DNA of 43,223 bases from Clostridiales bacterium (GCA_004556155.1 SFIM01000019.1:1-43223), one strand, 5' to 3'. Shown: positions 1 to 7,896, counted from the stretch's first letter. Translations and numbers: made by a program. Notes: a model not told the origin generated them from the letters alone.

Positions 1-70
1 CTGCGGTTGCTGGACTGTTCAATGCGCCTTTAGGCGCGGCAGGTATCATTGCCTTGAAGGCATGGTGCAT

Positions 71-100
71 ACCACCGGCTTAGCCGGTGGTTTTGATTTT
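71..100 (+). terminator. Rho-independent terminator-like hairpin at left edge
   Basis: A perfect 9-bp stem, ACCACCGGC / GCCGGTGGT, encloses a TTA loop and is followed by TTTTGATTTT on the plus strand. It therefore ends a transcript entering from outside the window. On the minus strand the stem is followed by ATGCACC, so it is a poor terminator for the minus-strand gene ending at 126. Two smaller hairpins precede it (GCGCC-TTTA-GGCGC at 24-37 and GCC-TTGAA-GGC at 51-61). The stack resembles the structured 3' end of a small RNA or an IS200/IS605-type end, but no element body is visible. Confidence 0.6.
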
Positions 101-125
101 GCAGTGAAGATTTTATATGAAGGCT

Positions 126-1529
126 TTATTTCAGGAACCAGCTCATCATATAGCCCGTGTAGCTGCCGTAGGATACCTGCGACCATTCCGCCCCCCAGGA
201 CAGCAGCGATACCGTAGCGCCCACAGGCACGCGGACATTTACATTGCCGCTGGTTTTGTTGGGCGAGGAGCGCAGGTTCACATAGGTGCCGCCGTTGGGG
301 TTGTATACCCGGCGGGAGGAGGCGGCGCTGGAGGTGAACTTAAGGAACTTGGACATCATATAGCCCTTTTGCCCCTTGACCTCCACGTAGGACCAGGCAG
401 CGCCCTTTTGCAGCACAGTCACGGCGGTGCCGTTGCTGTAGCGCCCCAGGATGCCCGCGTTGGCATATGCCTGCTCGCGCAGGTTCAATTTGCCGCTGTT
501 GCCCGTCTGCACAATCGCGGTGCCCGCGGTGGTGGTGGGGGTACTGGGCGTGCTGGGAGCGGCGGTGGGCAGGCTTGGGGTACGCTCAGTGACGTAGGAG
601 ATATCCACAAAGCCGATTTCGCCGTTGTAGCTGACCATCCAGTAGTAGTTGCCCTTGAGCAGCACGTTCATCGCGGAGCCGTTGGGAATCTGCAGCAGCA
701 CGCCCGCATCGGAGCCGGGATAGGTGCGCAGGTTCAGCCGGCCGCCGTTGCTTGTGTTCACATAAGCGGTGCCGATGCTGCCCACGCTGCTGCCGCCCAT
801 GACCAGGTATTCGCTACGGAAATAGCCGTACAGCGGGGAGCCGTTCAGATTGACGGATACATACCACCAGCCGTCCGCCTGCCGGTTGATGACCTGGCAG
901 GTGGCGCCGTTATAGAAGATGCCCAGCACATTGGCAGTGTAGCTGGGAGCCTCGCGCAGATTCAAAAACCGCGTTCCCGCAGGGTTTTTTACCGTGGCGG
1001 TGCTGGAGGATGCGCCGGATACGGTTTTCAGGAAATTCTTGCTCATGTAGCCGGTGCGCCCCTGATACGCGCCGGAATACAGCCGCACCTGATACCAGTT
1101 GCCCGATTCGCCCTCGATGCCCACCCAGTCATTGCGGTTGGCCTGACCCAGCCAGGTATACTCGCTGCCAGGGCCGGAGCGCAGATTGAGCGTTTCGGTA
1201 TTGTATACCACGGCGAAGGACGCGCTGCCGACGGCGGCCGATCCGGCAGAGGAGGCGCCGCCCACCACGCGCAGGAAATTCTTGCTCATATAGCCGGTCA
1301 GCTTGTTATCCAGCGTGACCACCTGATACCAGCCGCCGCTTTCGCCCACCACGCGCACGCGCTCGCCCAGGGGCACAGCGCCCAGCCAGCTATAGCTGCT
1401 GCCAGGGCCGGAGCGGATGTTCAAAGATTCAGTGTTGTAAACCTCTGCGTAAAACTCAGCCAGAGCCAGCGGGCACAGGCTTAACAGCAGCGCGGCTGCC
1501 AATAGCAGGGCAAGAAGCTTTTTCTTCAT
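126..1529 (-). CDS. Secreted multi-SH3b domain protein
   Basis: A 467-residue exported protein. Residues 1-24 form a signal peptide (MKKKLLALLLAAALLLSL core, ALA cleavage site). The only nearby cysteine (SLC) lacks a good lipobox, so signal peptidase I is likely. Six bacterial SH3 repeats follow at about 27-90, 105-170, 180-243, 255-313, 340-400 and 409-467, each with a LN(I/L)R...P core and mostly ending in a GYMSKNFLK-like strand. A Pro/Thr/Ser linker (about 318-337) separates repeats 4 and 5. SH3b domains generally bind peptidoglycan or cell-wall peptides. No amidase or NlpC/P60 catalytic domain is present, so a wall-binding or adhesive role is inferred. The start has GGGAGG 8 nt upstream, and the gene has its own promoter, divergent from ychF. 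Confidence 0.9.
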   Translation of the reverse strand: MKKKLLALLLAAALLLSLCPLALAEFYAEVYNTESLNIRSGPGSSYSWLGAVPLGERVRVVGESGGWYQVVTLDNKLTGYMSKNFLRVVGGASSAGSAAVGSASFAVVYNTETLNLRSGPGSEYTWLGQANRNDWVGIEGESGNWYQVRLYSGAYQGRTGYMSKNFLKTVSGASSSTATVKNPAGTRFLNLREAPSYTANVLGIFYNGATCQVINRQADGWWYVSVNLNGSPLYGYFRSEYLVMGGSSVGSIGTAYVNTSNGGRLNLRTYPGSDAGVLLQIPNGSAMNVLLKGNYYWMVSYNGEIGFVDISYVTERTPSLPTAAPSTPSTPTTTAGTAIVQTGNSGKLNLREQAYANAGILGRYSNGTAVTVLQKGAAWSYVEVKGQKGYMMSKFLKFTSSAASSRRVYNPNGGTYVNLRSSPNKTSGNVNVRVPVGATVSLLSWGAEWSQVSYGSYTGYMMSWFLK

Positions 1530-1596
1530 GGTAAATACCTCCCAAAGGGGTCTTCATCTATAAAGACGAAAGAAGCGCCCTTTTTCATCCCACACC

Positions 1597-1625
1597 AGTA
1601 TAACAAATTATTCCTGCCGCGGCAA
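1597..1625 (-). promoter_or_regulatory. Sigma-A-type promoter of the SH3b gene
   Basis: Read on the minus strand, TTGCCG (1620-1625) and TATACT (1597-1602) are separated by exactly 17 bp. The site lies about 70 nt upstream of the SH3b start codon and faces away from the ychF promoter. Confidence 0.6.
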
Positions 1626-1665
1626 TAGCGGCGATACAGCATTTTCCTTTTTACATGTTGGAAAG

Positions 1666-1694
1666 TTGCATTTTGCGCCGCAAACAGGTATAAT
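1666..1694 (+). promoter_or_regulatory. Sigma-A-type promoter of ychF
   Basis: TTGCAT (1666-1671), a 17-bp spacer and a consensus TATAAT (1689-1694) lie about 45 nt before the ychF start codon. Confidence 0.75.
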
Positions 1695-1738
1695 AGGAAC
1701 GTTTCCATACGATACTGATGCGAAGGGACGTTTTTAAG

Positions 1739-2833
1739 ATGAAGTTAGGCGTCGTTGGTCTGCCCAATGTGGGCAAAAGCACCCTCTTTAACGCCATTAC
1801 CAATGCGGGCGCGCAGGCCGCTAATTATCCGTTCTGCACCATTGAACCCAACTCCGGCGTGGTAGCCGTGCCGGATGAGCGTCTGGACGTGCTGGCCCAG
1901 ATGTATGAGCCCAAGAAGGTTACGCCCGCCAGCGTGGAATTTGTGGATATAGCGGGCCTGGTCAAGGGCGCCAGCCACGGCGAGGGCCTGGGCAACAAGT
2001 TCCTGTCCCATATCCGTGAGTGCGATGCCATCGTGCATGTTGTGCGCTGTTTTGAGGATGATAATATCATCCATGTGGACGGCTCGGTTGATCCCGCGCG
2101 CGATATCGAGACAATTAACCTGGAGTTGGTTTTCGCCGACATGGAGACGGTGGAAAAGCGCCTGGATAAGGCGCGCAAGCTGTTCAAAACCGGCGATAAG
2201 AAATACGCTGCCGAGGCCGAAACGGCTGAAAAGCTGTACGCGCATCTGGAATCGGGCAAGCCTGCCCGCACCTGCGCGCTGACCGAGGATGAGCAGGCCA
2301 TCGTGGACGGCTGGTTCCTGCTGACGGACAAGCCCGTAATCTATGTGGCTAACATCGCCGAGGATGCGTTGGACGGTATCGATACCAACCCCCTGGTACG
2401 TACCGTGCGCGATATCGCCAGGCAGGAGCATGCCGAGTGCGTGGCTATTTCCGCCCAGATCGAGGAGGAAATCGCCGGCATGGAGGCTGATGAGCGCGCC
2501 ATGTTCCTGGAGGAGCTGGGCATTGAAAAGAGCGGCCTGGATACGCTGATCACCGCCTGCTATCATCTGCTGGGGCTGATCTCCTTCCTGACCGCCGGCT
2601 CGGATGAATGCCGCGCTTGGACGATTAAGCGCGGCACCAAGGCGCCCCAGGCGGCGGGCAAAATCCATACGGACTTTGAACGTGGCTTTATCCGCGCCGA
2701 GATTGTGCCCTTTGAAACCCTTAAAGAGTTGGGCAGCATGAACGCTTGTCGCGAAAAGGGGCTGATCCGCTCCGAGGGCAAGGATTATGTGATGCAGGAC
2801 GGCGATGTGACGCTGTTCCGCTTCAACGTGTAA
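1739..2833 (+). CDS. ychF: Redox-regulated ATPase YchF (Obg-like, OLA1 family)
   Basis: A 364-residue P-loop NTPase of the Obg/OLA1 family, matching the usual YchF length. It starts at the ATG at 1739, because AAGGGA lies about 10 nt upstream and the protein then begins MKLGVVGLPNVGKST, the normal N-terminus with its G1 loop. The in-frame ATG at 1718 would place that ribosome site inside the coding sequence. The G3 motif is DIAGLVKGA. The usual G4 NKxD is replaced by NIAED, as in YchF proteins, which prefer ATP over GTP. A coiled region and a C-terminal TGS domain (WTIKRGTKAPQAAGKIH, FIRAEIV) follow. Known homologues associate with ribosomes and influence stress responses. It probably leads an operon with the next two genes (gaps of 35 and 40 nt). 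Confidence 0.97.
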   Translation: MKLGVVGLPNVGKSTLFNAITNAGAQAANYPFCTIEPNSGVVAVPDERLDVLAQMYEPKKVTPASVEFVDIAGLVKGASHGEGLGNKFLSHIRECDAIVHVVRCFEDDNIIHVDGSVDPARDIETINLELVFADMETVEKRLDKARKLFKTGDKKYAAEAETAEKLYAHLESGKPARTCALTEDEQAIVDGWFLLTDKPVIYVANIAEDALDGIDTNPLVRTVRDIARQEHAECVAISAQIEEEIAGMEADERAMFLEELGIEKSGLDTLITACYHLLGLISFLTAGSDECRAWTIKRGTKAPQAAGKIHTDFERGFIRAEIVPFETLKELGSMNACREKGLIRSEGKDYVMQDGDVTLFRFNV

Positions 2834-2868
2834 GCAATGCGTAAAGATTGAAAGAAGGTGCCCTGGCA

Positions 2869-3879
2869 ATGAGCAAACTGGGCTACGCGGTCAAGCGCGC
2901 CATGAAAATGGACTGGAAAAAAATGCGCCAGACCGCCGATATGCTGCATGAAAAAACCGGCAAAAGCCGCGCCTGGCTGATGCAGGATATGCTGCGCTGC
3001 GCGCTGCGCTACAACGCGGGTTACATGGATTATAAAATCGCCGCCATGTACAATCTGAACGATGCGCAGCGGCGCACCGTCATTACCCGCGGTATCTCCA
3101 ATAATATTGTCCGCCGCATGAACGATAAGGCCTACTGGCACTATTTTGATGATAAAACCACCTTCAATACCCTGTTTGCGCCCTATATTGGCCGCAAGTG
3201 GATCAAGGTGGACGACAGCCTGACGGCGGACGCGCTGGCGGAGTTTCTTAGCGATCTGCCCGCCGTGCTCTTTAAGCCCCTGGAGGGCTCCAGCGGCGTG
3301 GGCATCGTCAAGTATAACAAGGCCGATTGGGAAAAGGATATACCCGCGTTTCTCAATACCCTGCGCGGGCAGGGCGCGGGACTGCTGGAGGAGTTGCTGG
3401 TGCAGCATCCAGAAATGTCCCGCCTGTGCCCAACCTCGGTCAATACCGTGCGCATCGCCACCCTGCTTGGCGATAAGCGCGAGGGCGTGGTGTACGCCTT
3501 TCTGCGCATCGGCAACGGCAAGGTAATGGATAATGTGGATCAGGGCGGCATGGCCGCGCGCGTGGATCTGGCTACCGGCAAGCTGCTGACTGTGGCTGCC
3601 GATAAGGCGGGCAACGTGTATGACAAGCATCCCATCACTGGCACGCCTATCGTGGGCTTTACTATTCCCTATTTTAAAGAAGCCATGGATATGTGCCTGC
3701 AGGCCATGCACAAGGTGCCGCAGGTGCGCTTTGTGGCCTGGGATGTGGCTATTACGGCCGACGGCCCGCGCTTTATCGAGGGCAATTCCTTCCCCAGCCA
3801 CGCTGTGCCGCAGTTTGCGGCGCACTATCCCGATGGCATTGGTATTTTGCCGGAGTTCCGCAAGTTTATCGATATCTAA
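2869..3879 (+). CDS. Sugar-transfer-associated ATP-grasp domain protein
   Basis: A 336-residue protein of the ATP-grasp group found in polysaccharide and sugar-transfer loci. The N-terminal 80 residues are helical and basic. The ATP-grasp fold follows, with VLFKPLEGSSGVGIVKY (lysine and glycine-rich loop), LLEELLVQHPEMSRLCPTSVNTVRIATL and a C-terminal WDVAITADGPRFIEGNSFP carrying acidic and Asn metal ligands (E, N). The start at 2869 is chosen because AGAAGG lies 10 nt upstream. The TTG at 2848 precedes that site. ATP-grasp enzymes typically ligate a carboxylate to an amine or thiol through an acyl-phosphate. The substrate here is unknown. It sits between ychF and a peptidoglycan-binding protein, so a cell-envelope role is plausible but inferred. 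Confidence 0.85.
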   Translation: MSKLGYAVKRAMKMDWKKMRQTADMLHEKTGKSRAWLMQDMLRCALRYNAGYMDYKIAAMYNLNDAQRRTVITRGISNNIVRRMNDKAYWHYFDDKTTFNTLFAPYIGRKWIKVDDSLTADALAEFLSDLPAVLFKPLEGSSGVGIVKYNKADWEKDIPAFLNTLRGQGAGLLEELLVQHPEMSRLCPTSVNTVRIATLLGDKREGVVYAFLRIGNGKVMDNVDQGGMAARVDLATGKLLTVAADKAGNVYDKHPITGTPIVGFTIPYFKEAMDMCLQAMHKVPQVRFVAWDVAITADGPRFIEGNSFPSHAVPQFAAHYPDGIGILPEFRKFIDI

Positions 3880-3919
3880 TTCCCAGTCTTTGACTTGAAC
3901 GAAAGGAGAGGAATACGCC

Positions 3920-4336
3920 GTGGATATCCTCAAAACGCTGATCGTCTACATGGTCATGGTGGCTAACGGCGCGGTCGTGGCCAGCGGCGCTACGCCCATT
4001 CCCTACGAGACGCTGCATACGCCCACCCCGTATATGACGGCTACGCCCACCCCTGCGCCCACGCCCGATCCTACCCTTGCGCCTGCCGTCGCCACCGCCA
4101 CGCCCCGGCTGTATCTGCTGACCAAGGGCAGCACGGGCACCAGCGTGCGCAATCTGCAGGCGCGGCTGATCGAGCTGGGCTACCTCAACGGCGAGGCGGA
4201 CGGCATCTATGGCAAGGCGACTGAAAACGCCGTGCGTGATTTTCAGCTGCGCAACGGCCTGAAGGTGGATGGCAAGGCCGGGCTGCAAACCCAGGAAAAG
4301 CTGTTCTACGCGCAGGATGTTGTGGCGGCTAAATAG
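3920..4336 (+). CDS. Membrane-anchored or secreted peptidoglycan-binding protein
   Basis: A 138-residue protein starting at GTG with AAAGGAGAGG about 8-10 nt upstream. The N-terminal 22 residues (LKTLIVYMVMVANGAVVASG) form an uncleaved anchor or signal sequence with little basic charge. A Pro/Thr-rich spacer (about 25-58, many TPTP and APTP units) leads to one peptidoglycan-binding type 1 domain at about 68-130: LTKGSTGTSVRNLQARLIELGYL, DGIYGKATENAVRDFQ, GLKVDGKAG. That domain generally binds the cell wall. No enzymatic domain is attached. Read-through from the ATP-grasp gene is likely (40-nt gap). Confidence 0.85.
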   Translation: MDILKTLIVYMVMVANGAVVASGATPIPYETLHTPTPYMTATPTPAPTPDPTLAPAVATATPRLYLLTKGSTGTSVRNLQARLIELGYLNGEADGIYGKATENAVRDFQLRNGLKVDGKAGLQTQEKLFYAQDVVAAK

Positions 4337-4407
4337 TAACGGTTTAGAGCGTATTTCCAAATTCTAATCCCTTTCTCATTTTCGCAAAAGGACGGTCTAA
4401 TCTTCCA

Positions 4408-4419
4408 GCAGTATACTGC
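4408..4419. promoter_or_regulatory. 12-bp perfect palindrome with embedded TATACT
   Basis: GCAGTATACTGC is a perfect palindrome about 40 nt before the next start codon, and its centre contains TATACT, a possible -10. No convincing -35 lies 16-18 bp upstream, so this may be an activator- or repressor-dependent promoter or chance. Confidence 0.3.
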
Positions 4420-4458
4420 CACCGTACTCAAAAAACACACGACATGGAGGAATCACAG

Positions 4459-5013
4459 ATGGATCATCTTGAAATGGTGGAAAAGCTGCGCGCGAAGGCG
4501 AACGTATCCTATGAGGAGGCGCGCGACGCGCTGGAAGCGTGCGATTGGGATTTGCTGGACGCGCTGCTGATGCTGGAAAGCGAAGGCCGTCTGAACGAGG
4601 AAAAGCAGGCGGAATATACCACCCGCCCCAAGACCGAGGAAAAGCCCCGCGCCGAGCGCAGGAAGCGCGGCGAGGGCGTGCTCTCCCAGCTGATGCGCGG
4701 CCTGGGCCGCTTTATTCGCAAGTGCAACGCCGTTACCGTGCAGATTAAAAAGGGCGGCGAAACCCGCATGGAGCTGTCCATGACGGTGGTTATCCTGCTG
4801 GTGGCGTTCATGTTCTGGTGGGTGATTGCCGCGGCCCTGATCGCTATGATCTTTGGCTACCGCTATTCCGTTAAGGGTCTGCGCATCGACGATGATGTAA
4901 ACCAGGCCATGGACAAGGCGGGGGACTTTGTCAACAACGTCGTCAACGTCACGCCCGTGAAGGTTGTCCATGAGGATGAACACAAGGATACGGATTCCGA
5001 CGAAAATAAGTAA
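4459..5013 (+). CDS. UBA/TS-N-like plus DUF4342 membrane protein
   Basis: A 184-residue protein. It starts at the ATG at 4459, since GGAGG (4446-4450) lies 8 nt upstream and overlaps the earlier ATG at 4444. Residues about 3-45 form a UBA/TS-N-like three-helix domain (VEKLRAKANVSYEEARDALEACDWDLLDALLML) like that at the N-terminus of elongation factor Ts. A charged linker (45-80) leads to a DUF4342-type segment with one or two membrane-spanning stretches (about 108-138, VVILLVAFMFWWVIAAALIAMIFGY) and an acidic C-tail. The function is unknown. The UBA-like part may contact a cytosolic partner while the rest sits in the membrane. A strong terminator follows immediately. Confidence 0.8.
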   Translation: MDHLEMVEKLRAKANVSYEEARDALEACDWDLLDALLMLESEGRLNEEKQAEYTTRPKTEEKPRAERRKRGEGVLSQLMRGLGRFIRKCNAVTVQIKKGGETRMELSMTVVILLVAFMFWWVIAAALIAMIFGYRYSVKGLRIDDDVNQAMDKAGDFVNNVVNVTPVKVVHEDEHKDTDSDENK

Positions 5014-5026
5014 ACCTCAAACATTC

Positions 5027-5056
5027 GGCGTTGGAAGAAAATTCCAACGCCATTTT
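5027..5056 (+). terminator. Rho-independent terminator between DUF4342 and regulator genes
   Basis: A 10-bp perfect stem, GGCGTTGGAA (5027-5036) / TTCCAACGCC (5042-5051), with a GAAAA loop is followed by ATTTTGT. It ends 22 nt before the response-regulator start codon, leaving almost no room for a new promoter, so the downstream operon may depend on read-through or on a promoter inside the upstream gene. Confidence 0.8.
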
Positions 5057-5077
5057 GTATAGGGAGAGATATTTTGC

Positions 5078-5767
5078 ATGCAGCAGAGCATTTTGCTGAT
5101 TGAGGATGAGGAGTCGCTGGCGCGCTTTGTAGAGCTGGAGCTGCAGCACGAGGGTTACGCTGTGGTCAAGCGCTTTGACGGGCGCGAGGGGCTGGACGAG
5201 GCGCTGCAGGGAGCGTATGATTTGATCCTGCTGGATATCATGCTGCCCGGCCTGAACGGACTGGAGGTGCTGCGCCGTCTGCGCCGCGAAAAGCAAACGC
5301 CCGTCATTCTGCTGACCGCGCGCGATGCGGTGATGGATAAGGTGACAGGGCTGGATGCGGGCGCGGAGGATTACATCACCAAGCCCTTTGCCATTGAGGA
5401 GCTGCTGGCACGCATTCGCACGGCGCTGCGCCGCAGGGCAGCCGCGCCTGCTGCCGATGTGCTGCGGGTGGGGCCGGTGGCGCTGGATCCCCTGCGCCAT
5501 ATCGTAACCGTTAACGGGCAGGAGGTTACGCTGACGGGGCGCGAATTTCAACTGCTGCAATACATGATGGAAAACGAGGATATCGTGCTGTCGCGCGAAA
5601 CGCTGCTGTCCACCGTGTGGGGCTATGACTATCTGGGCGAAACCAACGTGGTGGACGTCTATATCCGCTACCTGCGGCAGAAGATTGACGAAACGCATCA
5701 TGTAAAAACCCTGCATACCATCCGCGGCGTGGGTTATGTGATGAAGGCGGAGGACAGCCATGTCTGA
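5078..5767 (+). CDS. OmpR-family response regulator
   Basis: A 229-residue two-component regulator. The receiver domain (1-115) has the acidic pair D10/E11, phospho-acceptor D53 in LLDIMLPG, a conserved Thr in LLTARD and Lys in ITKPF. A C-terminal winged-helix DNA-binding domain (about 128-225) ends with the typical RYLRQKID...TIRGVGYVM recognition region. AGGGAGA lies about 10 nt upstream of the ATG. The stop codon overlaps the kinase start by 8 nt, so translation is coupled. Its targets are not evident from the window. Confidence 0.97.
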   Translation: MQQSILLIEDEESLARFVELELQHEGYAVVKRFDGREGLDEALQGAYDLILLDIMLPGLNGLEVLRRLRREKQTPVILLTARDAVMDKVTGLDAGAEDYITKPFAIEELLARIRTALRRRAAAPAADVLRVGPVALDPLRHIVTVNGQEVTLTGREFQLLQYMMENEDIVLSRETLLSTVWGYDYLGETNVVDVYIRYLRQKIDETHHVKTLHTIRGVGYVMKAEDSHV

Positions 5768-7049
5768 AACTCGACGCATGACCTCCACCGCCGCGCGCAT
5801 CAACCGCAGCTTTACCTGGCGGTTGATCACGGTGCTGTTCTGGGTAAACCTGCTGGTGTTGGCTTTGGCGCTGGGCGGCTGGTGCTATTATCAGGAAAAG
5901 GCTGCCCTGGGCGCGGCTTGGCAGTCCAACATCTGGCGCAGCGTGCAGATCAGCAGCGATGTGCCCTGGTATACCAAGCCGGCTACGACGGTATATTCCT
6001 TCCGCGCGCCCACGCAGCAGGAAAGCCATGTAGTCATCGCAGGGGATTACTGCATGCGTGTCGCTTGGATGTTTATCGCTCTTTTGTGCGCCGAGTTTTT
6101 GATGATTCTGTGTCAATATGGCGCAGGGCGGCGCAGGGCTGAGCGCCTGCTGACTCCGCTTCGACGCATGGCCGAGACGGCGCAATCGTTGGATAAAACG
6201 TTTGATACCCGAAAGTATCATGATTTAGAGGAAGCCATTTCGCAGGTCAACGTCGGCGTGGACAACGCGCGCATCGAGACGGGCGACCGCGATCTCAAAG
6301 GCATGGAGGAGGCGGTCAACGGGCTGCTTCGCCGCACGCAGGAGGCATATCGCCAACAAACACGCTTTGTATCCGATGCCTCGCATGAGCTGCGCACGCC
6401 CATCAGCGTGATACGCGGATATGCCGAAATGCTGGATCGCTGGGGCAAGAACGATGAGAAGGTGCGCGACGAGTCCATCGCCGCCATCTTAAAGGAAGCG
6501 GACAGCATGCAGCGGCTGGTAGAGCAGCTGCTGTTCCTGGCCAGGGGCGATAGCGGCCGACAGACGCTGACGATATCGCATGTGGATTTGACGGCGGTGA
6601 TGCAGGAAATCTGCGAGGAAATGCGCATGGTTGCGCCCGCCCGCACCTTTGTGATGCCGGATTCCGAACCTGTTTATGCCCAGGGCGACGCAGGCATGAT
6701 CAAGCAGGCTGCGCGCATTTTGACAGATAACGCCATGCGCTATTCGCCCGAGGACGAGCGCATTACCTTGCGTGCCTTCCGCAATGAGAAAGGCGAAAGC
6801 TGCCTGTCTGTGCAGGATAACGGCGCAGGCATGAGCGCCCAGGATGTGCCGCATATTTTTGAGCGCTTTTACCGTTCCGACCGCGCGCGCTCCCGCGCCG
6901 GCGGCACAGGGCTGGGGCTGTCCATCGCCAAATGGATTGCCGATGCGCACAACGGCTATTTTGATGTGATTACGCGCGAGGGTGTGGGCACGCGCATTAC
7001 GCTGTGCCTGCCTGCCGCGCCCGAAAGTGGAAAAGGAGATAAGGTATGA
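5760..7049 (+). CDS. Sensor histidine kinase
   Basis: A 429-residue membrane kinase paired with the preceding regulator. Two membrane spans (about 20-43 and 100-119) flank a short external segment of about 55 residues, too small for a classical ligand domain. A HAMP-like linker is followed by the dimerisation box FVSDASHELRTP with phospho-acceptor His209, the N box (LTDNAMRYSPEDE), G1 (DNGAGMS), F box (IFERFYRSD) and G2 (GGTGLGLSIAKWI). The small sensor region suggests sensing in the membrane or from the cell envelope. The last codon overlaps the HAD gene as ATGA, so all three genes form one translation unit. Confidence 0.96.
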   Translation: MSETRRMTSTAARINRSFTWRLITVLFWVNLLVLALALGGWCYYQEKAALGAAWQSNIWRSVQISSDVPWYTKPATTVYSFRAPTQQESHVVIAGDYCMRVAWMFIALLCAEFLMILCQYGAGRRRAERLLTPLRRMAETAQSLDKTFDTRKYHDLEEAISQVNVGVDNARIETGDRDLKGMEEAVNGLLRRTQEAYRQQTRFVSDASHELRTPISVIRGYAEMLDRWGKNDEKVRDESIAAILKEADSMQRLVEQLLFLARGDSGRQTLTISHVDLTAVMQEICEEMRMVAPARTFVMPDSEPVYAQGDAGMIKQAARILTDNAMRYSPEDERITLRAFRNEKGESCLSVQDNGAGMSAQDVPHIFERFYRSDRARSRAGGTGLGLSIAKWIADAHNGYFDVITREGVGTRITLCLPAAPESGKGDKV

Positions 7050-7729
7050 CGCGCTACCGCTGCCTGGTTCTGGATCATGATGACACCTCCGTGCAGAGCA
7101 CGCCCACGGTGCATTATCCCGCTTATGTGGAAACCATGCGCCGCCTGCGCCCGCAGCTGACCCCGGCCACGCGGGAGGAGTTTACCCGCCTGTGGTTTGA
7201 ATCCCGCTTTATGGAAACCTGCCGCGATGTGTATCGTTTTACGCCCGAGGAAATGCAGTTTCAGGATGATAACTGGAAGGAGTTTATGCAGCAGCGCGTG
7301 CCCGAGTTTTTTGATGGTCTGCCGCAGATCATCCGCCGCCAGCGCGCGGAGGGCGGGCTGGTGTGCGTGGTATCGCATTCCTATGCGCGCTATATCCGCC
7401 GGGATTATGCCGCGGCGGGCCTGCCCGAGCCGAACGCCGTGCTGGGCTGGGAAATTGGGGCGGAGCATCAAAAGCCCAGCCCCGAGCCGCTGGAGCGGCT
7501 GATGCAGCAGTTTGATCTGACGCCTGCCGACATCCTGGTGGTGGATGATCTCAAGCCCGGCTTCGATATGGCGCGCGCCGCCGGGTGTGATTTTATCGCC
7601 GCGCAGTGGGGCTATCCAAACGGCGCGCTGCGGCAGATGATCGCCGAGGGCGCGCAGGGCGGCCGTATGCTGGAAACGCCGGCGGAGCTGTACCAGGCGC
7701 TGTTTGGGGAAGAAATGAAGGAAAGATGA
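7046..7729 (+). CDS. HAD-superfamily hydrolase (phosphatase-like)
   Basis: A 227-residue haloacid-dehalogenase-fold protein. Motif I is VLDHDDTSV (nucleophile Asp in DxDxT), motif II is VVSHS, motif III is the lysine in HQKPSPEPL and motif IV is LVVDDLKPG. The helical cap between motifs I and II fits the phosphoglycolate-phosphatase-like group. It is coupled to the histidine kinase by an ATGA overlap, which is unusual for a metabolic phosphatase. A role in the response, or dephosphorylation of a stress metabolite, is possible but inferred. The substrate is unknown. No terminator is evident before the repeat-rich region downstream. Confidence 0.9.
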   Translation: MTRYRCLVLDHDDTSVQSTPTVHYPAYVETMRRLRPQLTPATREEFTRLWFESRFMETCRDVYRFTPEEMQFQDDNWKEFMQQRVPEFFDGLPQIIRRQRAEGGLVCVVSHSYARYIRRDYAAAGLPEPNAVLGWEIGAEHQKPSPEPLERLMQQFDLTPADILVVDDLKPGFDMARAAGCDFIAAQWGYPNGALRQMIAEGAQGGRMLETPAELYQALFGEEMKER

Positions 7730-7799
7730 GGCGCGATTATTCTGCGTATTGAGCGGAAGGTACAGAATGAGATGCTGCTTGCGGTTCAGCGTATCAGGC

Positions 7800-7834
7800 T
7801 CATTTCATTCGCCAGTTTTCCCCAAGGAGAAGCC
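7800..7834 (-). repeat. Degenerate copy of two-stem palindromic repeat
   Basis: On the minus strand GGCTTCTCC-TTGG-GGAAAAC reproduces the first stem of the repeat copies at 7897, 7995 and 8211 with mismatches. The second stem is eroded. The region has no coding signal. Confidence 0.4.
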
Positions 7835-7896
7835 TTATGCGTGCTTTGCTGTAAGAGTAGCGTGAGGTGGTTTTTGCAAAATTCACGACTATGAGA

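Noticed and set aside
3..83. Open frame at the left edge ending in the hairpin loop, considered as the C-terminus of a transposase
   Set aside because: The 26-residue tail (ending ALKAWCIPPA) matches no family I recognise, and the upstream part is outside the window.
117..1484. Long open frame antisense to the SH3b gene
   Set aside because: It has a Gly/Ala/His-rich composition with no family features or ribosome site. It is an antisense shadow produced by GC-rich codon bias.
1526..1708. 60-codon minus-strand frame between the SH3b gene and ychF
   Set aside because: It overlaps both divergent promoters and lacks a ribosome site.
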